From Rallus limicola (taxonomy: Eukaryota > Chordata > Aves > Gruiformes > Rallidae), in assembly GCA_022605955.1 (NCBI GenBank), contig JAKCOZ010000265.1, positions 124,001-188,000 on the forward strand: a stretch of 64,000 bases of DNA, written 5' to 3'. Positions 1 through 9,042 of the stretch are shown here, one piece after another. Every line of letters begins with the position of its first letter. The stretch's first letter is position 1. The translations under genes and the position numbers were made by a program. The notes under the pieces were generated by a model that was given only the letters and a program-made list of their open reading frames with translations, was not told the origin of the DNA and ran no database searches.

Positions 1-142
1 GCCCCTGTCACTTTGGCTCTCAGCCTTTTCCTTTGCCTGGAAAGAGGGAACATGCCTGGAACCTCCTACAGTGCTTTTCTCGGCCCTAGCAGACTGCAGT
101 TCAAAACATGCTAAACGTCCAGCAATAACTCCCAAAGTAAAG

Positions 143-167
143 AAGCTAGGCCTGAAAGGCATAGCTT
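143..167. repeat. Monomer hairpin, 25-nt dyad (present in nearly every monomer)
   Basis: AAGCTA pairs with TAGCTT (6 bp). A G-A mismatch follows, then GCCT pairs with AGGC (4 bp) around a GAA loop. The dyad recurs in each monomer 198 bp apart. It is the exact symmetry centre of the 71-nt palindromes at the 25 insert sites, so it probably seeded them. A C-to-A variant (AGGCATG instead of AGGCCTG) breaks one inner pair and marks the left flank of nearly all inserts. Confidence 0.85.
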
Positions 168-184
168 GTCTGAAACCTCCTAAC
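150..184. repeat. Internal diverged subrepeat, copy 1
   Basis: This stretch runs from GCCTGAAAGG to CTGAAACCTCCTAAC. It aligns with 233-268 in the same monomer at 25 of 35 positions plus one gap. The shared core is CTGRAACCTCCTA. This suggests the 198-bp unit grew from an older, shorter unit. Confidence 0.6.
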
Positions 185-232
185 AGGACACACGAGCAGC
201 CCCTGTCACTTTGGCTCTCAGCCTTTTCCTTT

Positions 233-268
233 GCCTGGAAAGAGGGAACATGCCTGGAACCTCCTACG
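233..268. repeat. Internal diverged subrepeat, copy 2
   Basis: This stretch runs from GCCTGGAAAG to CTGGAACCTCCTACG and is the partner of 150-184, offset about 84 bp. It is the purine-rich part of the monomer. Confidence 0.6.
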
Positions 269-1410
269 GTGCTTTTCTCGGCCCTAGCAGACTGCAGTTC
301 AAAACATGCTAAACGTCCAGCAATAACTCCCAAAGTAAAGAAGCTAGGCCTGAAAGGCATAGCTTGTCTGAAACCTCCTAACAGGACACACGAGCAGCCC
401 CTGTCACTTTGGCTCTCAGCCTTTTCCTTTGCCTGGAAAGAGGGAACATGCCTGGAACCTCCTACGGTGCTTTTCTCGGCCCTAGCAGACTGCAGTTCAA
501 AACATGCCAAACGTCCAGCAATATCTCCCAAAGTAAAGAAGCTAGGCCTGAAAGGCATAGCTTGTCTGAAACCTCCTAACAGGACACCCGAGCAGACCCT
601 GTCACTTTGGCTCTCAGCCTTTTCCTGTGCCTGGAAAGAGGGAACATGCCTGGAACCTCCTACGGTGCTTTTCTCGGCCCTAGCAGACTGCAGTTCAAAA
701 CATGCTAAACGTCCAGCAATAACTCCCAAAGTAAAGAAGCTAGGCCTGAAAGGCATAGCTTGTCTGAAACCTCCTAACAGGACACATGAGCAGCACCTGT
801 CACTTTGGCTCTCATCCTTTTCCTTTGCCTGGAAAGAGGGAACATGCCTGGAACCTCCTACGGTGCTTTTCTCGGCCCTAGCAGACTGCAGTTCAAAACA
901 TGCTAAACGTCCAGCAATAACTCCCAAAGTAAAGAAGCTAGGCCTGAAAGGCATAGCTTGTCTGAAACCTCCTAACAGGACACACGAGCAGACCCTGTCA
1001 CTTTGGCTCTCAGCCTTTTCCTTTGCCTGGAAAGAGGGAACATGCCTGGAACCTCCTACGGTGCTTTTCTGGGCCCTAGCAGACTGCAGTTCAAAACATG
1101 CTAAACGTCCAGCAATAACTCCCAAAGTAAAGAAGCTAGGCCTGAAAGTCATAGCTTGTCTGAAACCTCCTAACAGGACACACGAGCAGACCCTGTCACT
1201 TTGGCTCTCAGCCTTTTCCTTTGCCTGGAAAGAGGGAACATGCCTGGAACCTCCTACGGTGCTTTTCTCGGCCCTAGCAGACTGCTATTCAAAACATGCT
1301 AAACGTCCAGCAATAACTCCCAAAGTAAAGAAGCTAGGCCTGAAAGGCATAGCTTGTCTGAAACCTCCTAACAGGACACACGAGCAGACCCTGTCACTTT
1401 GGCTCTCAGC

Positions 1411-1424
1411 CTTTTCATTGCCTG
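1411..1424. other. Single-base deletion in a monomer
   Basis: CTTTTCATTGCC replaces the usual CTTTTCCTTTGCC, so the monomer is 197 bp. It is one of only three length changes in the window that are not the 47-bp insert, and it lies next to a T/C homopolymer-like tract. Sequencing error is possible. Confidence 0.8.
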
Positions 1425-2145
1425 GAAAGAGGGAACATGCCTGGAACCTCCTACGGTGCTTTTCTCGGCCCTAGCAGACTGCAGTTCAAAACATGCTAAA
1501 CGTCCAGCAATAACTCCCAAAGTAAAGAAGCTAGGCCTGAAAGGCATAGCTTGTCTGAAACCTCCTAAAAGGACAAACGAGCAGACCCTGTCGCTTTGGC
1601 ACTCAGCCTTTTCCTTTGCCTGGAAAGAGGTAACATGCCTGGAACCTCCTACGGTGCTTTTCTCGGCCCTAGCAGACTGCAGTTCAAAACATGCTAAACG
1701 TCCAGCAATAACTCCCAAAGTAAAGAAGCTAGGCCTGAAAGGCATAGCTTGTCTGAAACCTCCTAAAAGGACACACGAGCAAACCCTTTCACTTTGGCTC
1801 TCAGCTTCTTCCTTTGCTTGGAAAGAGGGAACATGCCTGGAACCTCCTACGGTGCTTTTCTCGGCCCTAGCAGACTGCAGCTCAAAACATGCTAAACGTA
1901 TAGCAATAACTCCCAAAGTAAAGAAGCTAGGCCTGAAAGGCATAGCTTGTCTGAAACCTCCTAACAGGAAACACGAGCAGACCCTGTCACTTTGGCTCTC
2001 AGCCTTTTCCTGTGCCTGGAAAGAGGGAACATGCCTGGAACCTCCTACGGTGCTTTTCTCGGCCCTAGCAGACTGCAGTTCAAAACATGCTAAACGTCCA
2101 GCAATAACTCCCAAAGTAAAGAAGCTAGGCATGAAAGGCATAGCT

Positions 2146-2216
2146 TGTCCTGTTAGGAGGTTTCAGACAAGCTAGGCCTGAAAGGCATAGCTTGTCTGAA
2201 ACCTCCTAACAGGACA
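2146..2216. repeat. Palindromic insert 1 (71-nt hairpin, reference copy)
   Basis: The left arm 2146-2174 is the exact reverse complement of the right arm 2188-2216 (29 bp). Inside are a G2175-A2187 mismatch, GCCT/AGGC (2176-2179 with 2183-2186) and the loop GAA (2180-2182). Compared with a normal monomer, 47 bp are added (about 2124-2170). These are a second copy of 25 bp around the monomer hairpin plus 22 bp in inverted orientation. The left copy carries AGGCATG and the right copy AGGCCTG. Confidence 0.95.
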
Positions 2217-5200
2217 CACGAGCAGACCCTGTCACTTTGGCTCTCAGCCTTTTCCTTTGCCTGGAAAGAGGGAACATGCCTGGAACCTCCTACGGTGCTT
2301 TTCTCGGCCCTAGCAGACTGCAGTTCAAAACATGCTAAACGTCCAGCAATAACTCCCAAAGTAAAGAAGCGAGGCCTGAAAGGCATAGCTTGTCTGAAAC
2401 CTCCTAACAGGACACACGAGCAGCCCCTGTCACTTTGGCTCTCAGCCTTTTCCTTTGCCTGGAAAGAGGGAACATGCCTGGAACCTCCTACAGTGCTTTT
2501 CTCGGCCCTAGCAGACTGCAGTTCAAAACATGCTAAACGTCCAGCAATAACTCCCAAAGTAAAGAAGCTAGGCCTGAAAGGCATAGCTTGTCTGAAACCT
2601 CCTAACAGGACACACGAGCAGCCCCTGTCACTTTGGCTCTCAGCCTTTTCCTTTGCCTGGAAAGAGGGAACATGCCTGGAACCTCCTACGGTGCTTTTCT
2701 CGGCCCTAGCAGACTGCAGTTCAAAACATGCTAAACGTCCAGCAATAACTCCCAAAGTAAAGAAGCTAGGCCTGAAAGGCATAGCTTGTCTGAAACCTCC
2801 TAACAGGACACACGAGCAGCCCCTGTCACTTTGGCTCTCAGCCTTTTCCTTTGCCTGGAAAGAGGGAACATGCCTGGAACCTCCTACGGTGCTTTTCTCG
2901 GCCCTAGCAGACTGCAGTTCAAAACATGCCAAACGTCCAGCAATATCTCCCAAAGTAAAGAAGCTAGGCCTGAAAGGCATAGCTTGTCTGAAACCTCCTA
3001 ACAGGACACACGAGCAGACCCTGTCACTTTGGCTCTCAGCCTTTTCCTTTGCCTGGAAAGAGGGAACATGCCTGGAACCTCCTACGGTGCTTTTCTCGGC
3101 CCTAGCAGACTGCAGTTCAAAACATGCTAAACGTCCAGCAATAACTCCCAAAGTAAAGAAGCGAGGCCTGAAAGGCATAGCTTGTCTGAAACCTCCTAAC
3201 AGGACACACGAGCAGCCCCTGTCACTTTGGCTCTCAGCCTTTTCCTTTGCCTGGAAAGAGGGAACATGCCTGGAACCTCCTACAGTGCTTTTCTCGGCCC
3301 TAGCAGACTGCAGTTCAAAACATGCTAAACGTCCAGCAATAACTCCCAAAGTAAAGAAGCTAGGCCTGAAAGGCATAGCTTGTCTGAAACCTCCTAACAG
3401 GACACACGAGCAGCCCCTGTCACTTTGGCTCTCAGCCTTTTCCTTTGCCTGGAAAGAGGGAACATGCCTGGAACCTCCTACGGTGCTTTTCTCGGCCCTA
3501 GCAGACTGCAGTTCAAAACATGCTAAACGTCCAGCAATAACTCCCAAAGTAAAGAAGCTAGGCCTGAAAGGCATAGCTTGTCTGAAACCTCCTAACAGGA
3601 CACACGAGCAGCCCCTGTCACTTTGGCTCTCAGCCTTTTCCTTTGCCTGGAAAGAGGGAACATGCCTGGAACCTCCTACGGTGCTTTTCTCGGCCCTAGC
3701 AGACTGCAGTTCAAAACATGCCAAACGTCCAGCAATATCTCCCAAAGTAAAGAAGCTAGGCCTGAAAGGCATAGCTTGTCTGAAACCTCCTAAGAGGACA
3801 CCCGAGCAGACCCTGTCACTTTGGCTCTCAGCCTTTTCCTGTGCCTGGAAAGAGGGAACATGCCTGGAACCTCCTACGGTGCTTTTCTCGGCCCTAGCAG
3901 ACTGCAGTTCAAAACATGCTAAACGTCCAGCAATAACTCCCAAAGTAAAGAAGCTAGGCCTGAAAGGCATAGCTTGTCTGAAACCTCCTAACAGGACACA
4001 TGAGCAGCACCTGTCACTTTGGCTCTCATCCTTTTCCTTTGCCTGGAAAGAGGGAACATGCCTGGAACCTCCTACGGTGCTTTTCTCGGCCCTAGCAGAC
4101 TGCAGTTCAAAACATGCTAAACGTCCAGCAATAACTCCCAAAGTAAAGAAGCTAGGCCTGAAAGGCATAGCTTGTCTGAAACCTCCTAACAGGACACACG
4201 AGCAGACCCTGTCACTTTGGCTCTCAGCCTTTTCCTTTGCCTGGAAAGAGGGAACATGCCTGGAACCTCCTACGGTGCTTTTCTGGGCCCTAGCAGACTG
4301 CAGTTCAAAACATGCTAAACGTCCAGCAATAACTCCCAAAGTAAAGAAGCTAGGCCTGAAAGTCATAGCTTGTCTGAAACCTCCTAACAGGACACACGAG
4401 CAGACCCTGTCACTTTGGCTCTCAGCCTTTTCCTTTGCCTGGAAAGAGGGAACATGCCTGGAACCTCCTACGGTGCTTTTCTCGGCCCTAGCAGACTGCT
4501 ATTCAAAACATGCTAAACGTCCAGCAATAACTCCCAAAGTAAAGAAGCTAGGCCTGAAAGGCATAGCTTGTCTGAAACCTCCTAACAGGACACACGAGCA
4601 GACCCTGTCACTTTGGCTCTCAGCCTTTTCCTTTGCCTGGAAAGAGGGAACATGCCTGGAACCTCCTACGGTGCTTTTCTCGGCCCTAGCAGACTGCAGT
4701 TCAAAACATGCTAAACGTCCAGCAATAACTCCCAAAGTAAAGAAGCTAGGCCTGAAAGGCATAGCTTGTCTGAAACCTCCTAACAGGACACACGAGCAGA
4801 CCCTGTCACTTTGGCTCTCAGCCTTTTCCTTTGCCTGGAAAGAGGGAACATGCCTGGAACCTCCTACAGTGCTTTTCTCGGCCCTAGCAGACTGCAGTTC
4901 AAAACATGCTAAACGTCCAGCAATAACTCCCAAAGTAAAGAAGCTAGGCCTGAAAGGCATAGCTTGTCTGAAACCTCCTAAAAGGACAAACGAGCAGACC
5001 CTGTCGCTTTGGCACTCAGCCTTTTCCTTTGCCTAGAAAGAGGTAACATGCCTGGAACCTCCTACGGTGCTTTTCTCGGCCCTAGCAGACTGCAGTTCAA
5101 AACATGCTAAACGTCCAGCAATAACTCCCAAAGTAAAGAAGCTAGGCCTGAAAGGCATAGCTTGTCTGAAACCTCCTAACAGGACACACGAGCAAACCCT

Positions 5201-5587
5201 TTCACTTTGGCTCTCAGCTTCTTCCTTTGCTTGGAAAGAGGGAACATGCCTGGAACCTCCTACGGTGCTTTTCTCGGCCCTAGCAGACTGCAGCTCAAAA
5301 CATGCTAAACGTATAGCAATAACTCCCAAAGTAAAGAAGCTAGGCCTGAAAGGCATAGCTTGTCTGAAACCTCCTAACAGGAAACACGAGCAGACCCTGT
5401 CACTTTGGCTCTCAGCCTTTTCCTGTGCCTGGAAAGAGGGAACATGCCTGGAACCTCCTACGGTGCTTTTCTCGGCCCTAGCAGACTGCAGTTCAAAACA
5501 TGCTAAACGTCCAGCAATAACTCCCAAAGTAAAGAAGCTAGGCATGAAAGGCATAGCTTGTCCTGTTAGGAGGTTTCAGACAAGCTA
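2175..5587. repeat. Higher-order repeat, 3,413 bp, copy 1
   Basis: The unit is 17 monomers plus the 47-bp insert. Marker monomers in order are GAAGCGAGG (2368), CTACAGTG (2489), AATATCTCCC (2945), GAAGCGAGG (3160), AATATCTCCC (3735), CTCATCC (4026), TTCTGGGCC (4282), GCTATTC (4498), AAAAGGACAAACG (4979), GCCTAGAAAG (5032), and CGTATAGC (5311). All recur 3,413 bp later. AAGAGGACACCC near 3791 distinguishes this copy. Confidence 0.9.
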
Positions 5588-5629
5588 GGCCTGAAAGGCA
5601 TAGCTTGTCTGAAACCTCCTAACAGGACA
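5559..5629. repeat. Palindromic insert 2
   Basis: Same 29-bp perfect arms and centre as insert 1, with the AGGCATG marker to the left. It lies 3,413 bp after insert 1. Confidence 0.95.
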
Positions 5630-8600
5630 CACGAGCAGACCCTGTCACTTTGGCTCTCAGCCTTTTCCTTTGCCTGGAAAGAGGGAACATGCCTGGAACC
5701 TCCTACGGTGCTTTTCTCGGCCCTAGCAGACTGCAGTTCAAAACATGCTAAACGTCCAGCAATAACTCCCAAAGTAAAGAAGCGAGGCCTGAAAGGCATA
5801 GCTTGTCTGAAACCTCCTAACTGGACACACGAGCAGCCCCTGTCACTTTGGCTCTCAGCCTTTTCCTTTGCCTGGAAAGAGGGAACATGCCTGGAACCTC
5901 CTACAGTGCTTTTCTCGGCCCTAGCAGACTGCAGTTCAAAACATGCTAAACGTCCAGCAATAACTCCCAAAGTAAAGAAGCTAGGCCTGAAAGGCATAGC
6001 TTGTCTGAAACCTCCTAACAGGACACACGAGCAGCCCCTGTCACTTTGGCTCTCAGCCTTTTCCTTTGCCTGGAAAGAGGGAACATGCCTGGAACCTCCT
6101 ACGGTGCTTTTCTCGGCCCTAGCAGACTGCAGTTCAAAACATGCTAAACGTCCAGCAATAACTCCCAAAGTAAAGAAGCTAGGCCTGAAAGGCATAGCTT
6201 GTCTGAAACCTCCTAACAGGACACACGAGCAGCCCCTGTCACTTTGGCTCTCAGCCTTTTCCTTTGCCTGGAAAGAGGGAACATGCCTGGAACCTCCTAC
6301 GGTGCTTTTCTCGGCCCTAGCAGACTGCAGTTCAAAACATGCCAAACGTCCAGCAATATCTCCCAAAGTAAAGAAGCTAGGCCTGAAAGGCATAGCTTGT
6401 CTGAAACCTCCTAACAGGACACACGAGCAGACCCTGTCACTTTGGCTCTCAGCCTTTTCCTTTGCCTGGAAAGAGGGAACATGCCTGGAACCTCCTACGG
6501 TGCTTTTCTCGGCCCTAGCAGACTGCAGTTCAAAACATGCTAAACGTCCAGCAATAACTCCCAAAGTAAAGAAGCGAGGCCTGAAAGGCATAGCTTGTCT
6601 GAAACCTCCTAACAGGACACACGAGCAGCCCCTGTCACTTTGGCTCTCAGCCTTTTCCTTTGCCTGGAAAGAGGGAACATGCCTGGAACCTCCTACAGTG
6701 CTTTTCTCGGCCCTAGCAGACTGCAGTTCAAAACATGCTAAACGTCCAGCAATAACTCCCAAAGTAAAGAAGCTAGGCCTGAAAGGCATAGCTTGTCTGA
6801 AACCTCCTAACAGGACACACGAGCAGCCCCTGTCACTTTGGCTCTCAGCCTTTTCCTTTGCCTGGAAAGAGGGAACATGCCTGGAACCTCCTACGGTGCT
6901 TTTCTCGGCCCTAGCAGACTGCAGTTCAAAACATGCTAAACGTCCAGCAATAACTCCCAAAGTAAAGAAGCTAGGCCTGAAAGGCATAGCTTGTCTGAAA
7001 CCTCCTAACAGGACACACGAGCAGCCCCTGTCACTTTGGCTCTCAGCCTTTTCCTTTGCCTGGAAAGAGGGAACATGCCTGGAACCTCCTACGGTGCTTT
7101 TCTCGGCCCTAGCAGACTGCAGTTCAAAACATGCCAAACGTCCAGCAATATCTCCCAAAGTAAAGAAGCTAGGCCTGAAAGGCATAGCTTGTCTGAAACC
7201 TCCTAACAGGACACCCGAGCAGACCCTGTCACTTTGGCTCTCAGCCTTTTCCTGTGCCTGGAAAGAGGGAACATGCCTGGAACCTCCTACGGTGCTTTTC
7301 TCGGCCCTAGCAGACTGCAGTTCAAAACATGCTAAACGTCCAGCAATAACTCCCAAAGTAAAGAAGCTAGGCCTGAAAGGCATAGCTTGTCTGAAACCTC
7401 CTAACAGGACACATGAGCAGCACCTGTCACTTTGGCTCTCATCCTTTTCCTTTGCCTGGAAAGAGGGAACATGCCTGGAACCTCCTACGGTGCTTTTCTC
7501 GGCCCTAGCAGACTGCAGTTCAAAACATGCTAAACGTCCAGCAATAACTCCCAAAGTAAAGAAGCTAGGCCTGAAAGGCATAGCTTGTCTGAAACCTCCT
7601 AACAGGACACACGAGCAGACCCTGTCACTTTGGCTCTCAGCCTTTTCCTTTGCCTGGAAAGAGGGAACATGCCTGGAACCTCCTACGGTGCTTTTCTGGG
7701 CCCTAGCAGACTGCAGTTCAAAACATGCTAAACGTCCAGCAATAACTCCCAAAGTAAAGAAGCTAGGCCTGAAAGTCATAGCTTGTCTGAAACCTCCTAA
7801 CAGGACACACGAGCAGACCCTGTCACTTTGGCTCTCAGCCTTTTCCTTTGCCTGGAAAGAGGGAACATGCCTGGAACCTCCTACGGTGCTTTTCTCGGCC
7901 CTAGCAGACTGCTATTCAAAACATGCTAAACGTCCAGCAATAACTCCCAAAGTAAAGAAGCTAGGCCTGAAAGGCATAGCTTGTCTGAAACCTCCTAACA
8001 GGACACACGAGCAGACCCTGTCACTTTGGCTCTCAGCCTTTTCCTTTGCCTGGAAAGAGGGAACATGCCTGGAACCTCCTACGGTGCTTTTCTCGGCCCT
8101 AGCAGACTGCAGTTCAAAACATGCTAAACGTCCAGCAATAACTCCCAAAGTAAAGAAGCTAGGCCTGAAAGGCATAGCTTGTCTGAAACCTCCTAACAGG
8201 ACACACGAGCAGACCCTGTCACTTTGGCTCTCAGCCTTTTCCTTTGCCTGGAAAGAGGGAACATGCCTGGAACCTCCTACAGTGCTTTTCTCGGCCCTAG
8301 CAGACTGCAGTTCAAAACATGCTAAACGTCCAGCAATAACTCCCAAAGTAAAGAAGCTAGGCCTGAAAGGCATAGCTTGTCTGAAACCTCCTAAAAGGAC
8401 AAACGAGCAGACCCTGTCGCTTTGGCACTCAGCCTTTTCCTTTGCCTAGAAAGAGGTAACATGCCTGGAACCTCCTATGGTGCTTTTCTCGGCCCTAGCA
8501 GACTGCAGTTCAAAACATGCTAAACGTCCAGCAATAACTCCCAAAGTAAAGAAGCTAGGCCTGAAAGGCATAGCTTGTCTGAAACCTCCTAACAGGACAC

Positions 8601-9000
8601 ACGAGCAAACCCTTTCACTTTGGCTCTCAGCTTCTTCCTTTGCTTGGAAAGAGGGAACATGCCTGGAACCTCCTACGGTGCTTTTCTCGGCCCTAGCAGA
8701 CTGCAGCTCAAAACATGCTAAACGTATAGCAATAACTCCCAAAGTAAAGAAGGTAGGCCTGAAAGGCATAGCTTGTCTGAAACCTCCTAACAGGAAACAC
8801 GAGCAGACCCTGTCACTTTGGCTCTCAGCCTTTTCCTGTGCCTGGAAAGAGGGAACATGCCTGGAACCTCCTACGGTGCTTTTCTCGGCCCTAGCAGACT
8901 GCAGTTCAAAACATGCTAAACGTCCAGCAATAACTCCCAAAGTAAAGAAGCTAGGCATGAAAGGCATAGCTTGTCCTGTTAGGAGGTTTCAGACAAGCTA
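5588..9000. repeat. Higher-order repeat, 3,413 bp, copy 2
   Basis: Nearly identical to 2175-5587. The few differences I see are AACTGGACAC near 5821 (AACAGGACAC in copy 1), AACAGGACACCC near 7205 (AAGAGGACACCC), CTATGGTG near 8478 (CTACGGTG), and AAGGTAGG near 8753 (AAGCTAGG). A handful of changes over 3.4 kb implies a recent duplication. Confidence 0.92.
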
Positions 9001-9042
9001 GGCCTGAAAGGCATAGCTTGTCTGAAACCTCCTAACAGGACA
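8972..9042. repeat. Palindromic insert 3
   Basis: Perfect arms. The right flank reads ACACCCGAG rather than ACACACGAG, as also at insert 5. Confidence 0.95.

Larger units (their letters stand above)
71..268. repeat. Representative 198-bp monomer
   Basis: The phase is arbitrary and starts at GTGCTTTTCT. In order, the unit holds a CpG in CTCGGCC, a PstI site in GACTGCAGTTC, a CpG in AAACGTCC, a StuI site (AGGCCT) inside a 25-nt hairpin, the CTGAAACCTCCTAAC box, a CpG in CACGAGCAG, a pyrimidine tract (CCTTTTCCTTT), a purine tract (GGAAAGAGGGAA), the related CTGGAACCTCCTAC box, and a CpG in CTACGG. The length is a multiple of three, so one frame per strand stays open across copies. The length is also close to a typical nucleosome repeat. 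No canonical CENP-B box is visible. Confidence 0.95.
1..2145. repeat. Partial copy of the 3,413-bp higher-order unit
   Basis: The order of marker monomers matches the right part of the unit at 2175-5587: CTACAGTG at 66, AATATCTCCC near 523, ACACCCGAG near 586, CTCATCC near 812, TTCTGGGCC near 1069, GCTATTC near 1285, and AAAAGGACAAACG near 1565. The offset changes from 3,214 to 3,413, so this copy has lost one monomer after the GCTATTC monomer. It has also lost one base near 1417 (TTTTCATTGCC for TTTTCCTTTGCC). Confidence 0.85.

Noticed and set aside
220..250. Pyrimidine tract followed by purine tract (CCTTTTCCTTT then GGAAAGAGGG) as a strong hairpin or promoter element
   Set aside because: The pairing is short and interrupted (CTTT/AAAG plus wobble), and there is no TATA-like or other promoter context. 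It is a compositional feature of the monomer only.
2146..2216. Palindromic insert as a transposon terminal repeat or MITE
   Set aside because: Every base of the insert is explained by the monomer itself in direct or inverted orientation. There is no foreign sequence, and no target-site duplication beyond the 25-bp direct repeat that is part of the event.
2146..2216. Palindromic insert as a Rho-independent terminator
   Set aside because: There is no T-run after the stem and no gene upstream, and the context is a eukaryotic-type satellite.
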